A stretch of DNA of 64,000 bases from Burkholderia pyrrocinia (GCF_003330765.1 NZ_CP024902.1:3555009-3619008), one strand, 5' to 3'. Counted from the first letter of the stretch, positions 17,768-26,438 are shown. Made by a program: numbers and translations. Notes: generated from the letters alone by a model not told the origin.

Positions 17768-20392
17768 ATGTCCAAAGCACTGATCATTGCGGAAAAGCCT
17801 TCTGTCGCGAACGACATCGCACGCGCTTTGGGCGGCTTTACCAAGCATGACGAATACTTCGAGAGCGACGAATTCGTCCTTTCGTCCGCGGTCGGCCACT
17901 TGCTGGAAATCGCCGCCCCGGAAGAATACGAGGTCAAGCGCGGGAAATGGAGTTTCGCGCATCTGCCCGTCATCCCCCCGCATTTCGACCTGAACCCGAT
18001 CGCAAAAAGCGAGTCGCGCCTCAAGGTGCTCACCAAGCTGATGAAGCGCAAGGACGTCGACCGCCTGATCAACGCATGTGACGCGGGGCGCGAGGGCGAG
18101 CTGATTTTCCGCCTGATCGCGCAGCACGCGAAGGCGAAGCATCCGGTCCAGCGCCTGTGGCTGCAGTCGATGACCCCGCAGGCAATCCGCGACGGCTTCG
18201 CGAACCTGCGCAGCGACACGGACATGCAGCCGCTCGCCGACGCCGCGCGCTGTCGCTCGGAAGCCGACTGGCTCGTCGGGATCAACGGCACCCGCGCGAT
18301 GACCGCGTTCAACAGCAAGGGCGGCGGCTTCTTCCTGACGACAGTGGGTCGCGTTCAGACGCCAACGCTGTCGATCGTCGTCGAACGCGAAGAGAAAATC
18401 CGCCGCTTCATCCCGCGCGACTACTGGGAAGTGAAGGCCGCATTCGCGTGCGCGGGCGGCTTCTACGAAGGCAAGTGGTACGACCCGAAATTCAAGCGTG
18501 ACGAATTCGATCCGGAGAAGCGCGACTCCCGCCTGTGGAGCCTGCCTGCCGCCGAAACGATCGTCGCCGCATGCCGCGACCAGGTCGGCACGGTCTCCGA
18601 GGAATCGAAGCCGTCGACGCAGCTGTCGCCGCTGCTGTTCGACCTGACGAGCCTGCAGCGCGAAGCGAACGGCCGTTTCGGCTTCTCCGCGAAGAACACG
18701 CTCGGCCTCGCGCAGGCGCTGTATGAAAAGCACAAGGTGCTGACCTACCCGCGTACCGACGCACGCGCGCTGCCGGAAGACTACCTGTCGACGGTCCAGT
18801 CCACGCTCGAGATGCTCAAGGAGAGCCACAACTACCTGCCGCACGCGAAAAAGGTGCTCGACAAGGGCTGGGTGAAGCCGAACAAGCGGATCTTCGACAA
18901 CTCGAAGATCACCGACCACTTTGCGATCATCCCGACGCTGCAGGCGCCGAAAGCGCTGTCCGAGCCCGAGCAGAAGCTGTACGACCTGGTCGTGAAGCGC
19001 TTCCTCGCGGTGTTCTTCCCGGCGGCCGAATTCCGCGTCACGACGCGGATCACCGAAGTTGCCGGCCATCACTTCAAGACCGAAGGCAAGGTGCTCGTCG
19101 AGCCGGGCTGGCTGCAGGTGTACGGCCGCGACGCCGAAGGCGCGGACGCGAACCTCGTGCCGGTGCAGAAGGACGAGAAGGTGAAGACGGACGAGATCGC
19201 CGCGGTGGCGCTCGTGACGAAACCGCCCGCCCGCTACTCGGAAGCGACGCTGCTGTCCGCGATGGAAGGCGCGGGCAAGCTCGTCGAGGACGACGAGCTG
19301 CGCGAGGCGATGGCCGCGAAGGGCCTCGGCACGCCGGCGACGCGCGCGGCGATCATCGAAGGCCTGCTCGGCGAGAAATACCTGCTGCGCGAGGGCCGCG
19401 AAATGATCCCGACCGCGAAGGCGTTCCAGCTGATGACGCTGCTGCGCGGGCTCGGCGTGAAGGAACTGACCGCGCCCGAGCTCACCGGCGAATGGGAATA
19501 CAAGCTGTCGCAGATGGAGCGCGGCAACCTTGCGCGCGACACCTTCATGCAGGAAATCGCCCGCATGACGCAGCAGATCGTCAAGCGCGCGAAGGAATAC
19601 GATTCCGACACGATCCCCGGCGACTACGCGACGCTCGAGACGCCGTGCCCGAACTGCGGCGGCCAGGTGAAGGAAAACTATCGCCGCTTCGCGTGCACGA
19701 AGTGCGAGTTCTCGATCTCGAAGATCCCGGGCAGCCGGCAGTTCGAGATCCCGGAAGTCGAGGAGCTGCTGCAGAAGAAGGAAATCGGTCCGCTGTCCGG
19801 GTTCCGCAGCAAGATGGGCCGCCCGTTCTCGGCGATCCTCAAGCTGTCCTTCGACGACGAAACGAAGAACTACAAGCTCGAGTTCGATTTCGGCCAGGAC
19901 CAGGGCGGCGAGGAAGGTGAAGCTCCCGACTTCTCCGCGCAGGAACCGGTCGGCGCGTGCCCGAAGTGCAAGGGCCGCGTGTTCGAGCACGGGATGAGCT
20001 ACGTGTGCGAGCACTCGGTTGCCAACCCGAAGACCTGCGACTTCCGCTCGGGCAAGGTGATCCTGCAGCAGGAAATTGCGCGCGAGCAGATGGGCAAGCT
20101 GCTTGCCGACGGCCGCACGGATCTGCTGCCGAACTTCAAGTCGTCGCGTACCGGCCGCAACTTCAAGGCGTTCCTCGTGAAGCAGCCGGACGGCAAGATC
20201 GGCTTCGAGTTCGAGAAGAAGGAACCGAAGGCCGCCGCCGCGAAGAAGACGGCAAAATCGGCGACGAAGGATGCCGAAACCGTGACGGAAGGCGCCGAAG
20301 AGAAACCGGCACCGGCCCGCAAGACCGCCGCCAAGACCGCAGCGACCAAGACCGCCGCCCGCAAGACGACGGCGCGCAAGACGGGTTCGTAA
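17768..20392 (+). CDS. topB: DNA topoisomerase III
   Basis: Type IA topoisomerase of 874 residues that decatenates replication and recombination intermediates. The Toprim domain begins LIIAEKPSVANDIA and includes NACDAGREGELIFR. The active-site Tyr lies in LTYPRTDAR. Two C-terminal cysteine clusters (CPNCGGQ...CTKC and CPKCKGR) suggest zinc ribbons. The last 45 residues are a Lys/Ala/Thr repeat tail resembling histone H1-like DNA-binding tails. The ATG at 17768 gives the canonical start. A terminator follows at 20453. Confidence 0.96.
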   Translation: MSKALIIAEKPSVANDIARALGGFTKHDEYFESDEFVLSSAVGHLLEIAAPEEYEVKRGKWSFAHLPVIPPHFDLNPIAKSESRLKVLTKLMKRKDVDRLINACDAGREGELIFRLIAQHAKAKHPVQRLWLQSMTPQAIRDGFANLRSDTDMQPLADAARCRSEADWLVGINGTRAMTAFNSKGGGFFLTTVGRVQTPTLSIVVEREEKIRRFIPRDYWEVKAAFACAGGFYEGKWYDPKFKRDEFDPEKRDSRLWSLPAAETIVAACRDQVGTVSEESKPSTQLSPLLFDLTSLQREANGRFGFSAKNTLGLAQALYEKHKVLTYPRTDARALPEDYLSTVQSTLEMLKESHNYLPHAKKVLDKGWVKPNKRIFDNSKITDHFAIIPTLQAPKALSEPEQKLYDLVVKRFLAVFFPAAEFRVTTRITEVAGHHFKTEGKVLVEPGWLQVYGRDAEGADANLVPVQKDEKVKTDEIAAVALVTKPPARYSEATLLSAMEGAGKLVEDDELREAMAAKGLGTPATRAAIIEGLLGEKYLLREGREMIPTAKAFQLMTLLRGLGVKELTAPELTGEWEYKLSQMERGNLARDTFMQEIARMTQQIVKRAKEYDSDTIPGDYATLETPCPNCGGQVKENYRRFACTKCEFSISKIPGSRQFEIPEVEELLQKKEIGPLSGFRSKMGRPFSAILKLSFDDETKNYKLEFDFGQDQGGEEGEAPDFSAQEPVGACPKCKGRVFEHGMSYVCEHSVANPKTCDFRSGKVILQQEIAREQMGKLLADGRTDLLPNFKSSRTGRNFKAFLVKQPDGKIGFEFEKKEPKAAAAKKTAKSATKDAETVTEGAEEKPAPARKTAAKTAATKTAARKTTARKTGS

Positions 20393-20452
20393 CGGCGCGA
20401 CCGCCGGGGGCTTACCCCGGCGCATCAGGCTCCGGCAGGCAGCCATAAAAAA

Positions 20453-20484
20453 ACGCGGATCGATCGCTCGATCCGCGTTTTTTC
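20453..20484 (+). terminator. Bidirectional terminator between topB and LysR gene
   Basis: 11-bp perfect stem (20453-20463 with 20468-20478, arm ACGCGGATCGA), a 4-nt loop, six or more As before it and a T tract after it, so it can work on both strands for these convergent genes. Confidence 0.92.
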
Positions 20485-20522
20485 TTTGTGCCGGCGGCAA
20501 CCGCCGCCCGGCCGTCGCGCCG

Positions 20523-21572
20523 TTACAGCGGCGACGGCACCGCGACGCGCGTGCGCGGCGAACGCGGCAGGCGCGGCGACAGGTTCGGGTCGGCCGATTC
20601 GGGTAGCTCGGCGCGCGTCTCGACACCGATCGGCGCGGGCGCCGAACTCTGCGCGGCCCACTGTTCGCCCATCATCGCGTCGGTCGAGTGGCTGAAATGC
20701 TCGACGAGGTGGTCGATGAACGTGCGCACCTTCGCGGGAAGATGGCGCCGGCTCGGGTAAGCGATGTTGATCTCGACCTGCGGCAGCCGGAAATCCGGCA
20801 GCAGCCGCACGAGCGCGCCGCGCGTGATGTCGCTGCCGATCAGGTAGCTCGGCAGGATCGCGACACCCATCCCGAGCAGCGCACACTGGCGCAGCATCGC
20901 GGTGTTGTTCGCGACGATCACGTTGGTCGGCCGCACGCGCACTTCGCCGTCCGGCCCCGTGAACACGCGCTCGTCGCCCCAGTATTCGGTCGGCAAGCTC
21001 AGGCTCGGGTGCGCGGCGAGCTGCTCCGGATGGGTCGGCACGCCGTGCTTCTCCAGATAGCTCGGCGTCGCGCACACGGTCATGCAGCCCGTGGTCAGGC
21101 GCCGCGTGACGATGCTCGCGCTGCGCATCTGGCGCGTGACGACGATACCGACGTCGAAGCCTTCCTCGACGAGATCGACCTGCCGGTCGACCAGCGTGAG
21201 ATCCGGCACCACTTTCGGGAAATTCTCCGTGTACGACTGCAACACGGGCGCGAGGTTATGCAGGCCGAACACGACCGGCGCGACAATGCGCAGCGTGCCG
21301 ACCGGCTCGTGATTGCGCGCGACGACCATCTGCTCGACGTCCTCCAGCTCATCGAGGATCTGGCGAGCACGCTCCAGATAAACCTGGCCCGACTCCGTCA
21401 GGGAAAGGCTGCGCGTGGTGCGGTTCAGCAACCGCGTGCCGAGCCGGCCTTCCAGATCGGCGACGTGACGCGTCGCAACCGCGTTGGAAATATCCATTGC
21501 GCTCGCGGCCCGCGCGAAACTGCCGAGATCTGCAACCTTGACGAACACGCGCATCGACTGCAAATGATCCAT
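20523..21572 (-). CDS. LysR-family transcriptional regulator
   Basis: Protein of 349 residues. The N-terminal winged HTH (about residues 1-60, LGSFARAASAMDISNAVATRHVADLE) is followed by a periplasmic-binding-like effector domain. The CrgA/DhcR-like subgroup is suggested by LLNRTTRSLSLTESG. The C-terminal 45 residues are a Pro/Ser/Arg extension beyond the usual length. It is divergent from the 2-hydroxyacid dehydrogenase gene and is a natural candidate to regulate it, though the effector is unknown. Confidence 0.92.
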   Translation of the reverse strand: MDHLQSMRVFVKVADLGSFARAASAMDISNAVATRHVADLEGRLGTRLLNRTTRSLSLTESGQVYLERARQILDELEDVEQMVVARNHEPVGTLRIVAPVVFGLHNLAPVLQSYTENFPKVVPDLTLVDRQVDLVEEGFDVGIVVTRQMRSASIVTRRLTTGCMTVCATPSYLEKHGVPTHPEQLAAHPSLSLPTEYWGDERVFTGPDGEVRVRPTNVIVANNTAMLRQCALLGMGVAILPSYLIGSDITRGALVRLLPDFRLPQVEINIAYPSRRHLPAKVRTFIDHLVEHFSHSTDAMMGEQWAAQSSAPAPIGVETRAELPESADPNLSPRLPRSPRTRVAVPSPL

Positions 21573-21998
21573 AAACGACTCCTGCCGCTGTTACAACTTC
21601 AAAAAGATGAAGCAAATGCGTAATTCTCCTACGACAGCGGAAATGATGCAGAGTTGCTCAACAAGGCCCCGGTTGACGATAAAAATAGTCAAAAATCCTC
21701 GCCCTTTGCGGATAGTTGATCCAACTATTCTGATTGGAGCAACAATTGGGTGAACCTCGTCGAACAAGCGGTCGAATCAGGAAGGACGTATTTGATGCGA
21801 CACAACAGCGCACCCTGCCGCCCCGCACGCGAGCGGCTCCGGGTAAGGCTGCCGCCGATTGCGGCGGAGCGTAACAACCTGTTAAAAAGACACCACGAAG
21901 ACGGCCGACGTAGCATCATGTCGGCCCCGGCCGGGCGGGACGGGTGCGCGACGTGCGCCGCCGCCACCGCCGCTTTCAACGCGCGACATCCGCTCACC
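21573..21998. promoter_or_regulatory. Divergent intergenic region, LysR gene / dehydrogenase
   Basis: About 425 bp with no supportable gene. Its left half is clearly A+T-richer than the neighbours (for example around 21600-21740) and should hold the divergent promoters and LysR-binding sites. I found no unambiguous T-N11-A palindrome to single out. Confidence 0.5.
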
Positions 21999-23012
21999 AT
22001 GAAAATTGCCATCCTCGACGACTACCAGGACGCCGTCCGCAAGCTGAACTGCTTCGAGATGCTTGCCGACCACGACGTGAAGGTCTTCAACAATACGGTG
22101 CGCGGACTGGGACAGCTCGCAAGCCGTCTGGCGGAAGTCGAGGCGCTCGTGCTGATTCGCGAACGGACCCCGATTTCGTCGCAACTGCTCGCCAAGCTGC
22201 CGAACCTGCGCATGATCAGCCAGACCGGCCGGGTCTCGACCCACATCGATCTCGAAGCCTGTACCGACCGCGGCATCGCCGTGCTCGAGGGCACGGGTTC
22301 GCCGGTTGCGCCCGCCGAGCTGACCTGGGCGCTCGTGATGGCCGCCCAGCGCCGCATCCCGCAGTACGTTGCGAACCTGAAGCAGGGCGCATGGCAACAG
22401 TCCGGCCTGAAGACGTCGGCGATGCCGCCGAACTTCGGCCTCGGCCAGGTGCTGCGCGGCCAGACGCTCGGCATCTGGGGCTACGGCAAGATCGGCCGGC
22501 TCGTCGCCGGCTACGGCAAGGCGTTCGGGATGAACGTGCTGATCTGGGGCCGCGAGCATTCGCTCGAGGCCGCGCGCGCCGACGGCTACACGGCCGCCGA
22601 GAGCCGCGAAGCGCTGTTCGAGCAGAGCGACGTGCTGTCGCTGCACCTGCGCATGCACGACGACACGCGCGGGATCGTCAAGCAGGAAGACCTGATGCGG
22701 ATGAAGCCGACGTCGCTGCTCGTCAACACGAGCCGCGCGGAACTGCTCGAGGAAAACGCGCTCGTCAACGCGCTGTCGCACAACCGTCCGGGGATGGTCG
22801 CGATCGACGTGTTCGAGAGCGAGCCGATCCTGCAGGGCTACAGCCTGCTGCGGATGGAAAACGTGATCTGCACGCCGCACATCGGCTACGTCGAACGCGA
22901 AAGCTACGAGCTCTACTTCAGCGCGGCGTTCAAGAACATCCTCGCGTTCGACGAGGGCGACATGTCGAGCGTCGCCAACCCGGAAGCGCTGACGCCGATC
23001 CGCAAGCGCTGA
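21999..23012 (+). CDS. D-2-hydroxyacid dehydrogenase family protein
   Basis: NAD(P)-dependent oxidoreductase of 337 residues. The Rossmann motif is GIWGYGKIGRLVAGYGKAFG; catalytic residues of the family appear as VNTSRAELL (Arg), FESEPI (Glu) and TPHIGYVERESYE (His). It begins MKIAILDDYQDAV; the frame is open further upstream but Met at 21999 starts the conserved fold. It resembles 3-phosphoglycerate dehydrogenase without the ACT domain. The substrate is unknown. Confidence 0.92.
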   Translation: MKIAILDDYQDAVRKLNCFEMLADHDVKVFNNTVRGLGQLASRLAEVEALVLIRERTPISSQLLAKLPNLRMISQTGRVSTHIDLEACTDRGIAVLEGTGSPVAPAELTWALVMAAQRRIPQYVANLKQGAWQQSGLKTSAMPPNFGLGQVLRGQTLGIWGYGKIGRLVAGYGKAFGMNVLIWGREHSLEAARADGYTAAESREALFEQSDVLSLHLRMHDDTRGIVKQEDLMRMKPTSLLVNTSRAELLEENALVNALSHNRPGMVAIDVFESEPILQGYSLLRMENVICTPHIGYVERESYELYFSAAFKNILAFDEGDMSSVANPEALTPIRKR

Positions 23013-23061
23013 CCGCGCGGGCTGCGCGCGCCGCGCGGCCCCGCCTCTCCGTTCCCTGCCT

Positions 23062-23928
23062 TCAGGCGACCACGCGGCCGCCAGTCATCGCGCCGACGCG
23101 CGTGAGGAAGTGCTCGCCGTCGCGCCGCCCGAGGTCGTACGCATGCCGCATCTGCGACGGGCTCGTGTAATCCCAGCTCGAAATCGGCACCTTGCTCGAC
23201 GGCTGCACGTACAGCCGCCGCTGGTCGCCGTGCGCGACCGTGAACATCTGCGGACGCGGATACAGCCGCGTGACGAGCACCAGCACGTCGCCCGGCGATG
23301 GGTCGAGCGCGTCGACCGGCACGTTGTCGACCATCCCGCCGTCGAGCACGGGCCGACCGCCGCGGCGCAGCACCGGCGTGAACGGAGGCGTGCAGGACGA
23401 CTGCAGGATCAGGTCGGCGAGTTCGTCGACTTGCGTGCAGGCCTGCGCGCGCACGAATTCGGGCCGAAAGCCGAGCGTGCGCCCGAGCGTCGGGTGCAGC
23501 GTCTTGCGCACGTACTTCTCGATGTTGTACGCGACAAGGCCAGCGGCAACCGCGCTGCGCGCGCCGAGCCAGCGCGGCACGTGCGACACGCCGATGCGGA
23601 TCTCCGGTGCCGCGGCGAGCTTCGCGAACGGCTCGCCGTAGATGTCGAGCAAGGCCTGACGGTAAATCCGGTAATGCGGAAACACGGGCTCGCGGCCGAA
23701 CAGGTTGCCCCAGTACGCGTTCTTCCGGTTGTGGCGCAGCGCCTCTTCGTAATAGCGCATCACCCACGCGGCGTCACGCGTATACAGCATGCACGCGGTC
23801 GCCGCGCCAGCCGAGATGCCGGCGATCACGCGCGGGCGCAGGCCGAGTGCCGGCTGCGCGACGTCCCAGAAGCCAGCCTGCCACCAGCAGCGATTGCCGC
23901 CGCCCGCAAAGACGATCTGGTCGAACAT
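23062..23928 (-). CDS. Patatin-like phospholipase
   Basis: Ser-Asp lipid acyl hydrolase of 288 residues. The oxyanion-hole loop GGGNR (residues 9-13), nucleophile elbow GISAG (Ser39) and catalytic Asp in VLDGGMVDN are all present. No signal peptide is visible, so it may act in the cytoplasm or at the inner membrane. The start is at MFDQIVFAGGG; the thioesterase stop lies 8 bp upstream, so the two form an operon. Confidence 0.9.
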   Translation of the reverse strand: MFDQIVFAGGGNRCWWQAGFWDVAQPALGLRPRVIAGISAGAATACMLYTRDAAWVMRYYEEALRHNRKNAYWGNLFGREPVFPHYRIYRQALLDIYGEPFAKLAAAPEIRIGVSHVPRWLGARSAVAAGLVAYNIEKYVRKTLHPTLGRTLGFRPEFVRAQACTQVDELADLILQSSCTPPFTPVLRRGGRPVLDGGMVDNVPVDALDPSPGDVLVLVTRLYPRPQMFTVAHGDQRRLYVQPSSKVPISSWDYTSPSQMRHAYDLGRRDGEHFLTRVGAMTGGRVVA

Positions 23929-23936
23929 CGCGCCGC

Positions 23937-24341
23937 TCAGCTGACGAGCGCGTAGGTCGACGTCGCGTGGACAGCCATCTTGCCGTCCTCGTCGAACAGC
24001 TCGACTTCGCCGAACACGAGGTTGCGCCCCATCCGCAGCACGCGCGCAGTGACGAGCACGTCGCCCTTGCGCACGGGACGCATGAAGTTCGTGTTCAGCG
24101 ACACGGTCGTCATCGGCCGGAACTCGCCGAGCGCGGCCGAGATCGCGACCACCATCGCGGTGTCGGCGGCGGCCGTGAACACCTGGCCGCAGATCCCGCC
24201 GCCCGAATGGCGGAATTCGCCGGAAAACGGCAGGCGCATCGTGACGCTGTCGTCGCCGATCGACACGGGAACCAGACCGAGCGAGCGGACCCACGGGGCC
24301 AGCAGGCGATCCAGCAATTCGCGGACTGCGTTTTCGTCCAT
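23937..24341 (-). CDS. PaaI-type hotdog-fold thioesterase
   Basis: Protein of 134 residues with the 4HBT hotdog core: FRHSGGGICGQVFTAAADTAMVVA (HGG-like loop and helix) and SLNTNFMRPVRKGDVLVTARVLRMGR. Probably hydrolyses an acyl-CoA. The start is at MDENAVREL (24341); the open frame upstream is not conserved in character. The pairing with a patatin suggests a role in lipid turnover, which is inference. Confidence 0.88.
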   Translation of the reverse strand: MDENAVRELLDRLLAPWVRSLGLVPVSIGDDSVTMRLPFSGEFRHSGGGICGQVFTAAADTAMVVAISAALGEFRPMTTVSLNTNFMRPVRKGDVLVTARVLRMGRNLVFGEVELFDEDGKMAVHATSTYALVS

Positions 24342-24489
24342 CTTCGAATGTCCAGAAAACGTTACGCGACCGCCGCGCAACGCGTGTGGCGTCATCATAC
24401 CGGGAGCGCGCAAACTGCGACCGCTCGTTACCGCGCCGACAGCTACCGTTGTCGTGATGAAATATTTTCAGGATATTTGCACAAAGGGC

Positions 24490-24518
24490 TTGCCAAGCCT
24501 GAAATACTCACGCATAAT
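24490..24518 (+). promoter_or_regulatory. Sigma-70 promoter of tRNA-Lys
   Basis: TTGCCA (24490-24495), a 17-bp spacer and CATAAT (24513-24518). The -10 box ends 13 bp before the mature tRNA 5' end. Confidence 0.75.
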
Positions 24519-24531
24519 CTTTCTTCTGTTG

Positions 24532-24607
24532 GGGGCGTTAGCTCAGTTGGTAGAGCAGCGGACTCTTAATCCGTAGGTCGAGTGTTCGAGTCACTCACGC
24601 CCCACCA
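24532..24607 (+). tRNA. lysT: tRNA-Lys (CUU)
   Basis: A 76-nt cloverleaf. The acceptor stem GGGGCGU/ACGCCCC is perfect, the anticodon loop CUCUUAA gives CUU, the T-loop core GUUCGAGUC and an encoded CCA are present. Its 3' 45 nt are duplicated with one change at 26386-26430, marking it as an integration site. Confidence 0.97.
24563..24607 (+). repeat. Left attachment-like repeat (within tRNA-Lys)
   Basis: 45 bp from the anticodon loop to the CCA end of tRNA-Lys, matching 26386-26430 at 44 of 45 positions. Confidence 0.85.
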
Positions 24608-25124
24608 AGCATTTTGAAGCCCGGTTAGCGAAAGCTGACCGGGCTTTTTGCTTTGTCCGAGACAGGCAACACAACTTGCAGCGCGCGCCCTTCAACGATC
24701 CCCCTCCCCCGCCGAGCAGGTCGCATCTACCGATGCTTCTCGCAAAACGGGCAGCGACTCAATTGGGTTGAAGCGGCGATAGCTTTGACTGCGCTGAACT
24801 GCGAGACGCGGAACGTCTCCGCAAGAACCCATTCAGAAACATCCAACCGGCATAGGATGGGCCTGCGATTCGCCGCGATTCACGGCTAATCGCCAGCCCG
24901 TGCGCGCTGGCGGCGACCCGCCTCCCATGCCCCGCGCCCGCACGCAGCCGCGATCGATGCGCGCGCCGGCGGCGACCGACCCTCCCACGCCCGGCGTCCG
25001 TACGCGTCGGCGATCGACCTCCCCGCGCTGCGCCCGCGCGCCGGCGGCGGACAAGGGGCGAGCTGGCGACCAGGTTGCGAGCGTAGCCGACAACCAACAG
25101 TTATTGCATATATTGCATTTATTT
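24608..25124. other. Non-coding G+C-rich segment with two imperfect tandem copies
   Basis: About 500 bp between the tRNA and the long hairpin. No credible gene is seen. Two imperfect copies of a unit of about 59 bp start at 24902 and 24961 (each beginning GCGCGCYGGCGGCGACC and ending GCGATCGA), and the first 14 bases recur near 25036. The role is unknown. Confidence 0.55.
24617..24649 (+). terminator. Terminator of tRNA-Lys
   Basis: 13-bp stem (24617-24629 with 24634-24646, one G-U pair) closed by a GAAA tetraloop and followed by Ts. A related hairpin follows the tRNA 3'-half copy at 26439-26470. Confidence 0.92.
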
Positions 25125-25190
25125 CAGATAGGCACTAGGCTTGCAACCGCAGCGCACGCGGTTGCAAGCCTAGTGCCTATCTGGTTTTTT
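25125..25190 (+). terminator. 26-bp perfect hairpin plus T tract upstream of toxin-antitoxin genes
   Basis: Perfect inverted repeat 25125-25150 / 25158-25183 with a 7-nt loop (AGCGCAC), immediately followed by seven Ts. The antitoxin ATG lies 27 bp beyond the 3' arm. It has the form of an intrinsic terminator but is unusually long and sits directly before the operon, so it could be an attenuator, an operator, or a replication or recombination signal of the element. Confidence 0.7.
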
Positions 25191-25209
25191 TACTTTGAGA
25201 GAGGAATAT

Positions 25210-25680
25210 ATGCGCACCGTAGAGCGGATTCGGGAGATGACGCCACCGGAGATGACCAAGAAGGACCTTGAAATGGCTAGCGTTGCACAGCGCTGCATCA
25301 TGGAGGCCCTGGATCATTCGTGCGCGGCAAAAATCACCCTGACGACTGATACCGGGGACCATCCAACCATCGCCCTCCCGCCGGCCTCACTGAAACTCAT
25401 CGGACAATTGCTCGGAGCCATAAGCGAGGGCCAGCCGGTCACCATCATGCGCGCGGATCGCGAATTTACGACCGTGGAAGCCGCCAACTTCCTCAACGTG
25501 TCGCGCCCATTCGTGATCAAGGAAATCGAGGCGGGCAGGCTCAAACATCGCATGGTCGGCACGCACCGGCGGATCGCGCTTGAGGACCTTAGCGAGTACG
25601 CACGTCAAATGCGCGAAAAGCAAGTGGCTGCGCTGGACCGGCTGGCAGAAAACGCCCAGGAACTGGGACTGGATTACTGA
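25210..25680 (+). CDS. HTH (excisionase-type) DNA-binding protein, putative antitoxin
   Basis: Protein of 156 residues. Residues 1-80 show no recognised domain. Residues 86-131 form a MerR/excisionase-type winged helix (FTTVEAANFLNVSRPFVIKEIEAGRLKHRMVG followed by an LEDLSEY helix). The C-terminus is helical and charged. The ATG at 25210 follows AGAGGA at correct spacing. The PIN-domain gene starts one base after its stop, the arrangement of a toxin-antitoxin operon in which the antitoxin autoregulates. It could instead be a remnant excisionase of the element, but the PIN partner favours antitoxin. Confidence 0.85.
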   Translation: MRTVERIREMTPPEMTKKDLEMASVAQRCIMEALDHSCAAKITLTTDTGDHPTIALPPASLKLIGQLLGAISEGQPVTIMRADREFTTVEAANFLNVSRPFVIKEIEAGRLKHRMVGTHRRIALEDLSEYARQMREKQVAALDRLAENAQELGLDY

Positions 25681-25681
25681 C

Positions 25682-26263
25682 ATGGCCGGCCACGTACGTT
25701 ATACGGCTCTGCTCGATGCGTGCGTGCTGTTTCCGATTGCGGTTGCCGACTCCCTCATGAGTCTGGCAACCGCAGGGCTCTTTGCTGCGAAGTGGACTCA
25801 ATGCATCGAGCAAGAATGGATCACCAACCTGGAAGCGCTTCGCCCGGAGCTCGCGGGCAGGCTCGAAGTGCGGCGAGATGGCATGCGGGACGCGGTGCTG
25901 GATTGGGAAGTGCCCGAATCCGCATGGACCCCACTCGTTGCAAATATGAGTCTCCCCGATCCTGACGACAAGCACGTATTGGCAGCGGCCATCGCGGGCC
26001 ACGCCGATTGCATCGTGACGGCCAATCTAAAGGACTTCCCGGCTGAGATCGTCGGCCCGTATGGAATCGAAGTAATCCATCCCGACCGCTTCATCATCAA
26101 TCAATGGGACCTGGACTACATCGCCACCATGTCGGCATTCAAAGGTATGCGGAGACGATGGAGAAATCCGAAAGCGAGCCCCGAGGATTTCGCCCAGGCG
26201 CTTGAACGCAATGGCCTGCCGGCGACCGCGCAGCGCATTCGCGAAGCGGCCGAACTGATCTAG
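25682..26263 (+). CDS. PIN-domain protein, putative ribonuclease toxin
   Basis: Protein of 193 residues. The PIN fold is indicated by acidic positions Asp12 (ALLDACVLFP), Glu43/Glu45 and Asp95/Asp96 (DPDDKHVLAAA), and the VTANLKDFP motif with Asp118. The C-terminal 60 residues extend beyond a minimal VapC and include an Arg-rich stretch (GMRRRWR). PIN toxins cleave tRNA or mRNA in a metal-dependent way. The cognate upstream HTH gene would bind and neutralise it. Confidence 0.85.
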   Translation: MAGHVRYTALLDACVLFPIAVADSLMSLATAGLFAAKWTQCIEQEWITNLEALRPELAGRLEVRRDGMRDAVLDWEVPESAWTPLVANMSLPDPDDKHVLAAAIAGHADCIVTANLKDFPAEIVGPYGIEVIHPDRFIINQWDLDYIATMSAFKGMRRRWRNPKASPEDFAQALERNGLPATAQRIREAAELI

Positions 26264-26385
26264 ATCGCGATCTGCAATTTGGAGCGAGGCCCAGGCCTGG
26301 TGCGGATTCCAGCCCATTGCACAAGCGGCGATTTGTAGACGTGAACGGCAAGTAGAGCATTGATCGCAAACGAGTTTACGCATGC

Positions 26386-26430
26386 CTCTTAATCCGTAGG
26401 TCGAGTGTTCGAGTCACTCACGTCCCACCA
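26386..26430 (+). repeat. Right attachment-like repeat (tRNA-Lys 3' half copy)
   Basis: 44 of 45 bases match 24563-24607; the single difference changes the CGCCCCACCA end to CGTCCCACCA. The 5' half of the tRNA is absent, so it is not a functional gene. Confidence 0.85.
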
Positions 26431-26438
26431 GGAATTCA

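Larger units (their letters stand above)
24563..26430 (+). mobile_element. tRNA-Lys-integrated mini-island carrying a toxin-antitoxin pair
   Basis: The interval is bounded by a 45-bp direct repeat of the 3' half of tRNA-Lys (one mismatch), the standard footprint of site-specific integration at a tRNA. Inside are a G+C-rich non-coding segment, a long hairpin and a HTH/PIN gene pair. No integrase fits within it. It is either a non-autonomous element, a deletion remnant whose integrase was lost, or a partial tRNA duplication. The boundary repeat is observed; the mobility is inferred. Confidence 0.6.

Noticed and set aside
17705..20626. Open frame of more than 900 codons antisense to topB
   Set aside because: Its product is a repetitive Arg/Ala/Val/Asp mix typical of the antisense frame of G+C-rich genes, and topB on the plus strand is unmistakable.
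24902..25060. CRISPR-like array
   Set aside because: Only two imperfect units, no regularly sized unique spacers and no cas genes.
25210..25680. Excisionase or integrase accessory gene of a phage
   Set aside because: The HTH type is compatible, but the one-base junction with a PIN-domain gene fits an antitoxin better and no integrase is present.
26386..26430. Second tRNA-Lys gene
   Set aside because: Only the anticodon-loop to CCA half is present; acceptor 5' strand and D-arm are missing.
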